A stretch of DNA of 64,000 nt. Origin: JAGVPT01 sp963717445. GTDB lineage: Bacteria; Bacteroidota; Ignavibacteria; UBA10030; UBA8401. Shown here piece after piece: positions 1 to 9,391 of the stretch. The translations under genes were made by a program, and so were the position numbers. The stretch covers positions 1,364,001 through 1,428,000 of the forward strand of contig OY970334.1 in the NCBI GenBank assembly GCA_963717445.1. Reading direction: 5' to 3'. Numbering within the stretch: position 1 is the first letter of the stretch; each line of letters begins with the position of its first letter. The notes below the pieces were generated by a model. It had not been told where the DNA came from and did not search any database. It worked only from the letters and a program-made list of their open reading frames with translations.

Positions 1-2604
1 AATTGTTTTCACATTAATCTCGTCCAGAATAACGCCTTCCATCTTCATTATGGATTGTTTCTGCTCCTCGCTCGAAATCGGGACGATAATTTTCTTCAAC
101 GGCTGCCGGACTTTGAGGTTCGACTTCATCCTCATCGCCCTCACTATTCCGACAATCAGTACCGCACGTTCCATGCGATCTTCAAGTTCCCGGTCAATCA
201 CGTTGCTTTCAACACGCTGAAGGGTTGAAAGATGAACCGAAGCAAACTGTTCGCTCTTCGTCACAGAATTCAATCCCCGGTACAATTCATCGGCAAAAAA
301 TGGGGCAAACGGTGCCATCATTTTAGTCACTGCAATCAGACATTCGTACAATGTTTGGTAGGCAGCGGTCTTGTCTTTTCCCTTTTCGCTCTTCCAAAAC
401 CGGCGCCGGTTCCTTCTAACATACCAATTCGAAAGTCGGTCTATTGTGAAATCGCTCACGGCGCGGGCAGCTTTCGTGATGTCGTATTCATCCATGAATT
501 GCGTGTACGATTGGATGAGGGTGTTGAGCGATGAAAGAATCCACCGGTCGATTTCTGCCCGCTCCGCAACGGGGATGCGCGCTTCGCTATAGTTAAACTT
601 GTCGATGTTCGCATACAATGTGAAGAAAGAATATGTATTGACCAAGGTGCTGAAAAATTTCCGCTGAACTTCCGCAATTCCTTCTTCATCGAACAACGTC
701 GGCCGCCATACCGGACTGTTGGCGACGAGATACCATCGTGTCGCATCGGCGCCGTACTTTTCGATAAGTTGAAACGGGTCGACCGTGTTCCCCTTCGACT
801 TGGACATTTTCTGTCCTTGTTTGTCGAGGATCAAATCATTGACCAGGCAATTCTTAAACGCGGGTTTATCGAACAGAAACGTCCCGATAGAATGGAGCGT
901 ATAAAACCACCCGCGCGTCTGGTCGATGCCCTCGGAAATAAAATCTGCGGGGTACGCTTTGTCGAAAATATCTTTGTTCTCGAACGGATAATGCCATTGG
1001 GCAAACGGCATCGCCCCGGAATCGAACCAGACGTCGATGAGCTCAGGGGTGCGTTTCATCGTGCCGTCGCATTCTTCGCATGCAAACGTTACCGGGTCGA
1101 CGGAGGGCTTATGCAAATCGAGCGGTTTTGGAAAATTTGATCCCTTCTTCAGCTCTTCGATGCTGCCGACGCATTTCAGATGCCCGCATTTCTCACAAAC
1201 CCAGATCGGAAGCGGCGTTCCCCAGTAACGGTCGCGCGACAATGCCCAATCTTTATTCTCTTCCAGCCAGTTGCCAAAACGGCCGGAGCCGGTCTCCGCG
1301 GGGATCCAGTTAATCTGCTTATTCAATTCTATCATTCTTGGGGCGTACTTCGTCGTGCTGATGTACCACGACTCCCGCGCATAATACAAGAGCGGCGATG
1401 AACACCGCCAGCAATGCGGGTAGCTGTGAAGATACGCTTCTTTTTTGTAAAGAATGTTACGCGACTTCAAATCCTGTATTATCTCTGCATCGGCGTCTTT
1501 GACGAACTTGCCTTTATAGTCGGTCACCGTCTCGTCAAATTCGCCCGATTTGTTGACCGGATGAATTGTCGGCAAGCCGTATTTGCGTCCCGTTTGGTAA
1601 TCGTCCTCGCCGTACGCGGGGGCCATGTGCACAATGCCGGAGCCGTCTTCTGTCGTGACAAAATCAGCTTCAACAACGTACCATCCTTTTTCTTTTGTTT
1701 GATGATAGTTGAAAAGACGCTCGTATTCTTTTCCAGCGAGCTCTTTTCCGGCAAACTCGCCGACAATTTTGTACTTATCTTTCAAAACTCCCAGTCGTGC
1801 TTTTGCGAGAATGAGAAATTCACCGGTTCCGACGAGCGCATTGTCTTCGCCGCTCATCAATTCCACTTTGACATATTCAATCTTGGGATGGATTGCAAGG
1901 GCAACATTGGAAATGAGTGTCCAAGGTGTTGTCGTCCAAACGAGAAAATAGGTATTCGTCTCCTCTTTCACTTTCATTTTTACATACACACTCGGATCCT
2001 TGACATCCTTATACCCAAGTGCAACTTCATGCGATGACAGCGGCGTTTCACAACGCGGGCAGTACGGCTGAATCTTGTAGCCTTTGTAAATCATCCCCCC
2101 ATCGAAATACCGTTTCAGCGCCCACCAGACCGATTCCATGTACTCGTTGGTGAAGGTGATATAAGGGTCTGACAGATCAACCCAATACCCCATCTTGCGC
2201 GTCATCGTTTCCCATTCGGTTTTGTACTTCCACACAGATTTCTTGCATTCTTCATTGAACTTCTCGACGCCGTACGTCAGAATGTCGTCTTTGTGTTTTA
2301 TGCCGAGCATCTTTTCGACTTCGATTTCGACGGGAAGGCCGTGTGTATCCCATCCCGCTTTGCGATGAACCTGAAAACCGGACATCGTTTTGTAACGGCA
2401 CACGATGTCTTTCAATGCCCGCGCCATTACGTGGTGAATCCCGGGACGCCCGTTTGCAGTGGGAGGACCTTCATAAAACGTGTACTGCGGTTTCCCCTCC
2501 CGGGAAGAAATGCTCTTCTCAAAAATTTTGTTCGTTTCCCAAAATGCGAGAATTTCTTTTTCAACGCCGGAATAATGTATTTTATCGCTTAATTCTTTAA
2601 ACAT
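1..2604 (-). CDS. ileS: Isoleucyl-tRNA synthetase (partial, C-terminus outside window)
   Basis: Class I aminoacyl-tRNA synthetase that charges tRNA-Ile in the cytoplasm. I translated the frame open from 2604 to the window edge: it starts MFKELSDKIH, has the class I HIGH-type motif as GIHH at about residues 57-60, the KMSKS signature read from about 808-822, and several CxxC zinc-type pairs. 868 codons are present; the family usually has about 1,000-1,100, so the tRNA-binding C-terminal end lies beyond position 1. The ATG at 2604 sits only four bases after the stop of the upstream ATPase gene, so any ribosome binding site lies inside that gene. Editing-domain sequence is continuous and no frameshift was seen at the points checked. 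Confidence 0.97.
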   Translation of the reverse strand, partial: MFKELSDKIHYSGVEKEILAFWETNKIFEKSISSREGKPQYTFYEGPPTANGRPGIHHVMARALKDIVCRYKTMSGFQVHRKAGWDTHGLPVEIEVEKMLGIKHKDDILTYGVEKFNEECKKSVWKYKTEWETMTRKMGYWVDLSDPYITFTNEYMESVWWALKRYFDGGMIYKGYKIQPYCPRCETPLSSHEVALGYKDVKDPSVYVKMKVKEETNTYFLVWTTTPWTLISNVALAIHPKIEYVKVELMSGEDNALVGTGEFLILAKARLGVLKDKYKIVGEFAGKELAGKEYERLFNYHQTKEKGWYVVEADFVTTEDGSGIVHMAPAYGEDDYQTGRKYGLPTIHPVNKSGEFDETVTDYKGKFVKDADAEIIQDLKSRNILYKKEAYLHSYPHCWRCSSPLLYYARESWYISTTKYAPRMIELNKQINWIPAETGSGRFGNWLEENKDWALSRDRYWGTPLPIWVCEKCGHLKCVGSIEELKKGSNFPKPLDLHKPSVDPVTFACEECDGTMKRTPELIDVWFDSGAMPFAQWHYPFENKDIFDKAYPADFISEGIDQTRGWFYTLHSIGTFLFDKPAFKNCLVNDLILDKQGQKMSKSKGNTVDPFQLIEKYGADATRWYLVANSPVWRPTLFDEEGIAEVQRKFFSTLVNTYSFFTLYANIDKFNYSEARIPVAERAEIDRWILSSLNTLIQSYTQFMDEYDITKAARAVSDFTIDRLSNWYVRRNRRRFWKSEKGKDKTAAYQTLYECLIAVTKMMAPFAPFFADELYRGLNSVTKSEQFASVHLSTLQRVESNVIDRELEDRMERAVLIVGIVRAMRMKSNLKVRQPLKKIIVPISSEEQKQSIMKMEGVILDEINVKTI

Positions 2605-2608
2605 GCAA

Positions 2609-4345
2609 TCAGTCAACTGTTGGTTTCGCCGCCAAAGCAATTTTCACAATCTCATCAAGCTTTCTAGTAACTTCTGGATCGATATCTCTTACCTCGAGAT
2701 ATTTTGTCAATTCATGATAATCATTCTTTCTCAATATATTTATCACTCCAATCTTTTCAAAATATTTCTCGAAAAGAGGATCCAGAAAATCATCTGTCGC
2801 CTTAATATCGGAGGACCATGGGTTGGTTTTTTTCAAAGTTCTCAGTGCTGATGAAATCTCATCGATTGTTTCATGCATTGCTTGTTCTCTTCGGTGAGCG
2901 TCAGCCAAACTAAATAAATCATCTGCTTGACCTCCTCTTGCGAAAGCTAGCAGGACATCCTCTCGACATAGATAATTTTCAATCTCTTTCTTCTCCCACA
3001 TGAGCATGTTTAACGACGCATCCCCTTCTGGAAACTTTACATTTATATTGTCAAAAATGGCGACGCCTAACAAATCATCCTTTGCTTCGCGAAGACCATA
3101 GAAATGATCCCTTGCTTTAGAAGGTTGGTTTCCGACATAATGCACAAATGGTGCATGATTTAAATATTCCATTGCTTTGTGTTGAAGTTTATTCGCGAGG
3201 GCTTGGAGAATTGCAAGATCGGTAGAACCCTCTAGATATAAAACCCAACCACGTTGTTCAGCCTGATAATATTGATCAAAGCCGATGCTTTTTAATGCTT
3301 TCATTACTTGCTGACCACGATCGTCAATTCTGTGCGGCCTTCCCACAAATGCAATTACCATATCTCTATCAGCTGCCTCGTTCATGATAATTTCTGAATG
3401 GCTGGCAGCAATAATTTGAGAACCTTTTGTTTCCGCAATCTGGGTTAGAAGTTGATAAATTTGGCGCTGTCTAAGAACTTCTAAATGAGCATCGGGTTCA
3501 TCAAGCAACAAAATAGTTTTGGGATTTGCATAAAGGTGGGCCAACAGCAACAACGTCTGCTGAAGACCTCGGCCAGATGACGAAATGTCTAATTGAATCC
3601 CATTCGATTCTTCATATGCCATCGTAATTTCACCACGTTCTTTTATATACCGAGGTGGTAAAATTTTGACGCCAAAGAGTTGTCGCATGTGACCGGTTAG
3701 ACCAATCCAATCGTCCTTCCCTGATTGTTCCTGAAATATTTGGTAGCAAAGATTCCTTAGTACCTGCGCTGTTTGGCCTTCACCAAGAAGAACGCTAATT
3801 CTTCCTGCCTCCCATTTTGGTTCCACAGCGGCCAAACCTGACATCGGAGGCAGAAATCCTATTCTTATGCCTTTTACCTCTGGTGGAATTGGCATACGCT
3901 GTGCATCTTTGTCTTCGCTTAAACGAAGAGGGCGACAATAAAACGATTCCTCATTTGCATAATCAAACTCTAAACCAGATGTCCATTCCTTGCCCTCTGT
4001 AAGCCCACTAACAGTAACGTCAATCCTCACATTTTTAGTCTGTTGTTTGCCATCAATACGATCTGCATCTCGGACATGTAAATTCTTCCATAATAAGTTC
4101 GCTGTTGGAACAGGCAAAGAAATTAGATCGTTACGATTTATTGTGACACCGGGTCGCTTTTCAGGCGATGACTTGCCTTGGCGTTTTTCGTTCCAAAGTC
4201 TAACGCCAATATCCCAGAGAGCAAGTGCCTGTAAAGCAGTTGTTTTCCCGGAATTATTTGGACCAACCAACATTACGGTCTTACCTAACTCAATGTCCAA
4301 AGACTCGAATCGTTTGAAATTTCTTATGACTAGGCTTGTAAGCAT
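2609..4345 (-). CDS. OLD-like AAA ATPase with C-terminal TOPRIM-like region
   Basis: 578-residue ATPase of the SMC/ABC-type AAA class. Visible motifs: Walker A GPNNSGKT at residues 28-35, a signature-like SSGRGLQQ, Walker B ILLLDEPDAHLE and a switch histidine in AASHSE. After the ATPase core comes YLEGSTD, which resembles the acidic entry motif of the TOPRIM domain in OLD-family nucleases; OLD proteins are known phage-defence or repair nucleases. The gene is visibly richer in A and T than its neighbours and is wedged directly upstream of ileS with a four-base gap, consistent with horizontal acquisition. No partner helicase (GajB type) is adjacent, so a stand-alone OLD or a house-cleaning ATPase are both possible. 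Function is inferred from motifs only. Confidence 0.8.
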   Translation of the reverse strand: MLTSLVIRNFKRFESLDIELGKTVMLVGPNNSGKTTALQALALWDIGVRLWNEKRQGKSSPEKRPGVTINRNDLISLPVPTANLLWKNLHVRDADRIDGKQQTKNVRIDVTVSGLTEGKEWTSGLEFDYANEESFYCRPLRLSEDKDAQRMPIPPEVKGIRIGFLPPMSGLAAVEPKWEAGRISVLLGEGQTAQVLRNLCYQIFQEQSGKDDWIGLTGHMRQLFGVKILPPRYIKERGEITMAYEESNGIQLDISSSGRGLQQTLLLLAHLYANPKTILLLDEPDAHLEVLRQRQIYQLLTQIAETKGSQIIAASHSEIIMNEAADRDMVIAFVGRPHRIDDRGQQVMKALKSIGFDQYYQAEQRGWVLYLEGSTDLAILQALANKLQHKAMEYLNHAPFVHYVGNQPSKARDHFYGLREAKDDLLGVAIFDNINVKFPEGDASLNMLMWEKKEIENYLCREDVLLAFARGGQADDLFSLADAHRREQAMHETIDEISSALRTLKKTNPWSSDIKATDDFLDPLFEKYFEKIGVINILRKNDYHELTKYLEVRDIDPEVTRKLDEIVKIALAAKPTVD

Positions 4346-4427
4346 CTCACCATTCGTGATCGGACAGAAATGAAGAATCTAAAACTCAAGGCATCAGTAT
4401 TTCAATTTTTAATTCTTAATTATTAAT

Positions 4428-5249
4428 TCATAATTGCCGTACCACTTCTTTCATGATCGCCGTCAACTTCGGCTCTGCTGCCATGGCTGTTGCAACGATT
4501 TCATCCAGCTTTGCCGGCTTGAGCGTATCGGGAAAACATTCATCTGTAATAATTGAAAATCCGAGCACGCGCATCGACATGTGCACTGCGACGATGCATT
4601 CCGGCACTGTGGACATTCCGACAACATCCGCTCCGATACCGCGAAGAAAGCGGTACTCGGCCCGGGTCTCAAGATTGGGTCCGGGAACGGCGACAAACAC
4701 TCCCTTTTGAACTTTAATTTTTAACTCGAGCGCAATTTTTTCGGCCAGTGCTATCAACCGCTTGTTGTACGGCTCGGACATGTCCGGAAAGCGGGGACCA
4801 AGCTCTTCGTCGTTCGGGCCGATCAGCGGGTTATCGCCGAGCAAGTTGATGTGGTCGGTGATAAGCATGACATCGCCGCGTGAAAAGAGCGGGTTCATTC
4901 CACCGGCGGCGTTTGAGACGAGCAGCGTGTTCACTCCCAAAAATTTCATGACGCGAACAGGGAATGTGATCTGCTGCATCGTATATCCTTCATAATAATG
5001 AAAACGCCCCTGCATCGCCACAACGCTTTTCCCGCCGAGCGTTCCGAAAATCAATTTGCCGTGATGGGATTCTACCGTCGACAATGGAAAATGCGGAATA
5101 TCGCCGTAATCGATCACGACGTCGGCGTTAATTTCTTTCGCCAATCCTCCAAGCCCGGTACCGAGAATAATCCCGATGGCCGGCGACGCTGAAGTATTCG
5201 TGCGTAAAAACTTTATCGCATCGTCAATGTGCTGTCGCAAGGGGGACAT
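4428..5249 (-). CDS. punA: Purine nucleoside phosphorylase
   Basis: 273-residue enzyme of the trimeric PNP/MTAP family, which splits purine nucleosides with phosphate into base and ribose-1-phosphate for purine salvage. Family landmarks are present in order: ILGTGLGGLA near the N-terminus (phosphate loop), ESHHGKL, the MQGRFHYYEGY segment, SNAAGGMNP, GPNLETRAEYR, GADVVGMSTVPE and the ITDECFP-type base-binding loop. Length is typical. It is followed downstream by a short AT-rich gap before the OLD-like ATPase and is preceded by the DivIVA-domain gene, from which it is separated by about 87 bases. PNP versus methylthioadenosine phosphorylase is decided by the ExxG/GMSTVPE pattern, which favours PNP. 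Confidence 0.93.
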   Translation of the reverse strand: MSPLRQHIDDAIKFLRTNTSASPAIGIILGTGLGGLAKEINADVVIDYGDIPHFPLSTVESHHGKLIFGTLGGKSVVAMQGRFHYYEGYTMQQITFPVRVMKFLGVNTLLVSNAAGGMNPLFSRGDVMLITDHINLLGDNPLIGPNDEELGPRFPDMSEPYNKRLIALAEKIALELKIKVQKGVFVAVPGPNLETRAEYRFLRGIGADVVGMSTVPECIVAVHMSMRVLGFSIITDECFPDTLKPAKLDEIVATAMAAEPKLTAIMKEVVRQL

Positions 5250-5336
5250 TGGTTATTTTCGATTTACGAATGCCGATTTCCGATTGTTGCTTCTTTTCTG
5301 CTTACAGCTTACTGCTTACTGTTTACTGACAACTGA

Positions 5337-5864
5337 TTACAGCTTCTTAATAATCTCATCGATCTCGATCGATTCTTTGCCAGTTCCTCTCGATAAGTCC
5401 TTCGTCAACTCGTCATCGTCAACTTCGAGCGCCCTGATGAGGTCGACTTCAGAATTCAGTAGCACTTTCAACCGGCTGACGATCGATTCTTTTTTCGACC
5501 GGAGGTTTGCGATCTCCTCCTTCGTCCTGGACAAATCCAACCGTGCACGGTCCAAAAGTTGGTTGGCCTTTAATTCCGCTTCCTGAATAATGAGTTGGCC
5601 CTCTTTCCGGGAGTTCTCAATCGATCTCCCGCTGGCCTCCTGTGCCTGCATCAGCGTCTGCTGCAAAGTCTTTTCCATCTGCCGATAATCCCGGAGCTGG
5701 GTCTCAAACTCGACGAGCTGTCCGTTCATATCTTTGCACTGTTTCAGCAAGTCGGCAAATTCATTAGACATCATATCCAAAAATGCATCCACCTCAACAG
5801 GGTCGTATCCGCGAAGAACTTTTTTAAACTCCTGCTTTTTTATGTCGAGAGGTGTGAGTTTCAT
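5337..5864 (-). CDS. DivIVA-domain protein
   Basis: 175-residue cytoplasmic coiled-coil protein. The N-terminus (KLTPLDIKKQEF, then LRGYDPVEVDAFLD) is the DivIVA/GpsB membrane-curvature-binding motif; the rest is predicted long coiled coil rich in Glu, Gln and Lys. DivIVA proteins mark cell poles and septa. I place the start at 5864 because AGGAGG lies seven bases upstream; an upstream TTG at 5879 is less likely. The preceding gene yggS ends about a dozen bases upstream, the same yggS-divIVA association seen in many bacterial division clusters, so the two are probably cotranscribed. Confidence 0.88.
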   Translation of the reverse strand: MKLTPLDIKKQEFKKVLRGYDPVEVDAFLDMMSNEFADLLKQCKDMNGQLVEFETQLRDYRQMEKTLQQTLMQAQEASGRSIENSRKEGQLIIQEAELKANQLLDRARLDLSRTKEEIANLRSKKESIVSRLKVLLNSEVDLIRALEVDDDELTKDLSRGTGKESIEIDEIIKKL

Positions 5865-5875
5865 CGATGCCTCCT

Positions 5876-6592
5876 TCAATGAATGTTGTGTGTTGGCCTT
5901 GTCCCGAAAATTGCTGTCCCGATGCGGACCATTGTGGAACCTTCTTCAATTGCCACCGTGAAATCGTGTGTCATACCCATTGAGAGATGTTTCATCGGCT
6001 CCCGAAGAATACGAGCGGAATTAATTTCATCAAAAACCGATTTCAACAATCGAAACGACGGCCTCGATTGTGCCGGGTCGGGCAAGAACGGGCCAACAGT
6101 CATCAATCCCTGTACATTAAGGTTTGGATGTGTTGAAATTCTTCTGACCAGTTCTATTGCTTTGCCTGGCCTAACGCCGAATTTTGACGACTCGCCCGAT
6201 GTATTTAATTCCAACAAAACATCAACAACCCGCCCGAGTTTAGACCCCCTTTTTTGAATTTCCGCCGCAACATTCTCGTTGTCGACGGAATGAATCAAAT
6301 GCACCCAATCGGCAATATACTTAACTTTGTTCGATTGCAAATGGCCTATAAAGTGCCAGCGAATGCCGGGGTTCGAAACCTGCCGCCGTTTTCCTGTTAT
6401 TTCCTGGACGTAACTCTCTCCAATGTCAAAAACCCCGGCTTGAACTGCTTCTTCGATTTCGTGAGAGCTGAAAGTCTTTGAAACGGCAATAAGGGTGACT
6501 GAGTCCGGATTTCTCGCTGCCGCGATACAGGCATTTTTAATCTTTTCCTGTATATTTTTAACGTTTTCAGCTATCATTTGCGACTTGAACAT
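5876..6592 (-). CDS. yggS: Pyridoxal-phosphate homeostasis protein YggS/PLPBP
   Basis: 238-residue member of the YggS/PROSC family, a PLP-binding protein with the alanine-racemase N-terminal TIM-barrel fold and no known catalytic activity; it controls vitamin B6 and amino-acid homeostasis. Visible landmarks: LIAVSKTF (the lysine is the PLP-binding residue), GESYVQE, WHFIGHLQSNKVKYI, ELNTSGESSKFG, GLMTVGPF and SMGMTHDFTVAIEEGSTMVRIGTAIFG in pieces. The conserved SMGMSxD pattern has T in place of S. An internal ATG at 6577 is a second possible start. Followed by the DivIVA-domain gene on the same strand. Confidence 0.95.
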   Translation of the reverse strand: MFKSQMIAENVKNIQEKIKNACIAAARNPDSVTLIAVSKTFSSHEIEEAVQAGVFDIGESYVQEITGKRRQVSNPGIRWHFIGHLQSNKVKYIADWVHLIHSVDNENVAAEIQKRGSKLGRVVDVLLELNTSGESSKFGVRPGKAIELVRRISTHPNLNVQGLMTVGPFLPDPAQSRPSFRLLKSVFDEINSARILREPMKHLSMGMTHDFTVAIEEGSTMVRIGTAIFGTRPTHNIH

Positions 6593-6717
6593 TGAATATA
6601 GCTCATTAGTGGTTCAAAAACAATAAGGAAGATGACCCAACTCTGCTTCTTTTATCTTTCAGCTTTAAGGCTTGAGCGAACCTCGCCTGAAATCATGTGA
6701 GTTGCCGTCTGCGGCTA

Positions 6718-6746
6718 TTGACTTAAAACGGCTTTTTTGTTTAATT
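6718..6746 (+). promoter_or_regulatory. Possible promoter for the TPR gene
   Basis: TTGACT at 6718-6723, a 17-base spacer and TTAATT at 6741-6746 form a weak sigma-70-like match 38 bases before the TPR start. The gap 6593-6783 between the divergent yggS and TPR genes must hold promoters for both. Weak evidence from pattern only. Confidence 0.3.
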
Positions 6747-6783
6747 AAATCAGTCATCATGCCATCAACCAATTGCAAATTCT

Positions 6784-8208
6784 ATGTCTCATTTGGATTC
6801 CGAGAATTTTGATGATGAGTTAGGAAGCCAACCCCCGCGGCGTAACGACCGGAACGAGGAAATTGAGCGGTACAAGGATATCCTCAAAAAAGGGGGGAAT
6901 GGAATCCGGACAATAGAGGCGCTCGAGGAGATCGTTGATTTTTACTTCGAACAGGAAAAGTTTGAAGAAGCGTTGCACTTTGCCGATCAGTTAATCGAGT
7001 TCGTTCCGTACAGCTCGGATGCGTGGGTGCGCCGGGGGATGATTTTGAATAATATGTACAGGTACGATGAGGCAATCGAGTGTTACGAGCATGCTATTAG
7101 CCTCAACCCGAATGAATGTGAGATCTATATCAATCTCGGTATTACGTTCGATAATGCCAACAGGGTCAATGAGGCCCTTGAATGTTTTGAGAAAGCTTTG
7201 GCAATCGAGCCGGGGAGCGAGGAAGCTTTCTTCAATAAAGCGGTGACGCTCGAAAAAATAGAGCGGTATAAAGAGGCGGCTGAAATCTTTGAATTCCTGC
7301 TGAGGGAAAATAAGGAAAACAAAGATGCGATGTTCGAACTGGGGTTCTGTTATGATTTCATGGACCGGCTTGAAGAATCTCTCAAATGTTACGATGAACA
7401 TCTCAACCTCGACCCGTACAATTACAACGCTTGGTACAATCGCGGTATCGTCCTCAACCGGATGGGAGATTTCACTCGATCGATTGACAGTTACGATATG
7501 TGCATCGCCATCAAGGATGATTTCGGCGCTGCATGGTATAACAAAGGAAATGCGTTTGCCAACCTGGGGAAGTTTCACGAAGCGGTCGAATGCTACTCTC
7601 AAACGCTGAGGTATGAATCGAAAGATGTTCCAGCGTGGCATAACATGGGAAATGCCTACGAAGAGCTGGGAAATTATACTGAGGCGATCAAATGTTTCAC
7701 CCAAGCGATCAAATACGACAACGAGCATTATGAATCGTTTTTCGGACGCGGAAGCTGCTACGATACGCTTGAGCAGTATAAGAAAGCGTTGCAAGATTAC
7801 AACCGGGCACTTGAAATCTGCAGGGACTATCCCGAGCTATGGTACGCAAAAGCGGATGTCGAATACAATTTAGGAAAATACCGGGAATGTCTGATCGGCT
7901 ACAAAATGGTGGTGCAGCTCGATAAGAAAAATTATGAGGCATGGTTCGATTACGGCGACACGCTGTTCGAGCTGGGATATCTAAAAGAAGCATTGAGGGC
8001 GTTGAACCGCTGTATCGAGATCAACCAGCAGTTCGCTGAAGCATATTATACCCGTGCGAAGGTTCTGTTCGTGATGAAAAAAATGCTGGATGCGGTTGAT
8101 TCTTTGAAGTCGGCGTTTGCATTGCACAGCGACCTTCGCAAGAGGTTTGAAACGGAATTCCTTGGCGTGAAGTCGATCAAGGAGTTTGCTTCGTTGCTCC
8201 AGCGATAA
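6784..8208 (+). CDS. Tetratricopeptide-repeat protein
   Basis: 474-residue soluble protein with no signal peptide, made almost wholly of consecutive 34-residue TPR units (about eleven). Typical repeat starts are visible, such as AWVRRGMILNNMYRYDEAI, AWYNRGIVLNRMGDFTRSI and AWHNMGNAYEELGNYTEAI. TPR solenoids are protein-interaction scaffolds; no catalytic domain is present. The acidic N-terminal 40 residues are outside the repeats. It stands alone with its own rho-independent terminator immediately downstream and diverges from yggS. Similar long TPR proteins are common in the Bacteroidota. The partner is unknown. Confidence 0.9.
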   Translation: MSHLDSENFDDELGSQPPRRNDRNEEIERYKDILKKGGNGIRTIEALEEIVDFYFEQEKFEEALHFADQLIEFVPYSSDAWVRRGMILNNMYRYDEAIECYEHAISLNPNECEIYINLGITFDNANRVNEALECFEKALAIEPGSEEAFFNKAVTLEKIERYKEAAEIFEFLLRENKENKDAMFELGFCYDFMDRLEESLKCYDEHLNLDPYNYNAWYNRGIVLNRMGDFTRSIDSYDMCIAIKDDFGAAWYNKGNAFANLGKFHEAVECYSQTLRYESKDVPAWHNMGNAYEELGNYTEAIKCFTQAIKYDNEHYESFFGRGSCYDTLEQYKKALQDYNRALEICRDYPELWYAKADVEYNLGKYRECLIGYKMVVQLDKKNYEAWFDYGDTLFELGYLKEALRALNRCIEINQQFAEAYYTRAKVLFVMKKMLDAVDSLKSAFALHSDLRKRFETEFLGVKSIKEFASLLQR

Positions 8209-8238
8209 CATTTTCTAGCGGTTTGGTTTTACATTCGG

Positions 8239-8272
8239 AACCTAATCCCGGAACGGCGAGATTAGGTTTTTT
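8239..8272 (+). terminator. Rho-independent terminator after TPR gene
   Basis: Perfect 9-bp stem (AACCTAATC at 8239-8247 and GATTAGGTT at 8260-8268) with a 12-base loop, running into a T tract, 30 bases after the TPR stop codon. Confidence 0.85.
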
Positions 8273-8285
8273 AATTCCTGACCGA

Positions 8286-8451
8286 TGTTACGCAAAACAT
8301 TGAAGCATCCACTAAGGGCACGAAAGAACACCAAGGTTTAGATCCGATTTATGAGATTCAATATCTTCATTCATTAAGAATTTATACAATAGTCTTGCCG
8401 GAAATTTCTTTTCTTCGTGTTCTTTGTGGATACCTACAATACGTAACATAG
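8286..8451. repeat. Imperfect inverted-repeat element
   Basis: The ends ATGTTACG...(8286 on) and ACGTAACAT (8443-8451) are inverted copies, and just inside lie GCATCCACTAAGGGCACGAA and its degenerate complement TTCGTGTTCTTTGTGGAT. This is the common 'CACGAAGAACAC / GTGTTCTTCGTG' class of dispersed palindromic repeat; a related structure occurs at 55755-55842. No gene is present in 8209-8469 apart from this element and the terminator. Confidence 0.6.
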
Positions 8452-8469
8452 GTTTTTAATTCTATTCAT

Positions 8470-9345
8470 ATGAAATCGCAGCACCACCAACTTGTCGGCG
8501 TTATCGGTCATCCGATCTCCCACACTCTTTCGCCTGCTATGCATACGGCAGCATTTGAGATGCTTCGCCTGCCGTTTAAATACGGCGTGTTCGATGTGAC
8601 GGATGAATTTCTTCCGGCACTCTTCGTCTCATTAAAAAAAAATGAATTTGCGGGTGTCAACGTTACTATTCCCCATAAAGAACGCGTTATTCCATTGCTC
8701 GACTCCGTGGACGAAAACGCAGCGGTGATCGGGGCGGTCAACACAATTGTCAATCATGAAGGAAAGCTTAAAGGATATAACACCGATATCGCAGGGATTG
8801 AACAGGCGCTCGAACCGTTCAAAGAAAGAATTCGCAATGCATCCGTCCTTGTTCTGGGCGCTGGGGGAGGTGCGAGATCTGCAGCCTATGGGATTTCAAA
8901 AAGCTTCTCCCCTGCGTCGGTACGGCTGTACAACCGGACTGTTAGCCGGGCCGGAACAATCGTCGATCGGTTCAGAAAGATTTTTCCGGCTATTGTCTAT
9001 GAAAATATCTCTGATCTGAAAGACCTCCCCGCTCTCATCGCCGACTCGGTGCTGGTTGTGAATACCACGTCCCTCGGAATGGCGCCAAACATTGACGCAC
9101 TTCCCATCTCCCCTTCAATTCGATTTTCAAATCAGCAAATAATTTTCGATATTATATACAACCCTATTGAAACGGCCCTCCTGCAGAGGGCAAAAGCGGA
9201 TGGGGCAAAGACGATCAACGGAGTAGAGATGTTCATCCATCAAGGGGCAAAGGCGTTTCAATTGTGGACAGGCAAGCCTTTCCCGGTCGAAGTAGGGCGG
9301 CAGGCAGTGTTGAACGCTTTGTCAGCTGCACGAACCGATTTCTAA
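8470..9345 (+). CDS. aroE: Shikimate dehydrogenase
   Basis: 291-residue NADPH-dependent enzyme that reduces 3-dehydroshikimate to shikimate in aromatic amino-acid biosynthesis. Landmarks: GVIGHPISHTLSPAMH (substrate-binding serines), NVTIPHKERV with the catalytic lysine, GAVNTIV, GYNTDIAG, the nucleotide-binding loop VLGAGGGARS, YNRT, NTTSLGM and the C-terminal NGVEMFIHQGAKAF. Complete and of usual length. The gene lies 47 bases upstream of larE on the same strand; the functional link between the two is not obvious. No other aro genes are in the window. Confidence 0.96.
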   Translation: MKSQHHQLVGVIGHPISHTLSPAMHTAAFEMLRLPFKYGVFDVTDEFLPALFVSLKKNEFAGVNVTIPHKERVIPLLDSVDENAAVIGAVNTIVNHEGKLKGYNTDIAGIEQALEPFKERIRNASVLVLGAGGGARSAAYGISKSFSPASVRLYNRTVSRAGTIVDRFRKIFPAIVYENISDLKDLPALIADSVLVVNTTSLGMAPNIDALPISPSIRFSNQQIIFDIIYNPIETALLQRAKADGAKTINGVEMFIHQGAKAFQLWTGKPFPVEVGRQAVLNALSAARTDF

Positions 9346-9391
9346 GGCAACACAGTTTATCGAGAATCATATTTACGCGGAGCAGTTTGAC

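Noticed and set aside
232..2592. Several plus-strand frames in the first 2.6 kb.
   Set aside because: All are antisense or out of frame to ileS, whose minus-strand frame is open and matches the family throughout.
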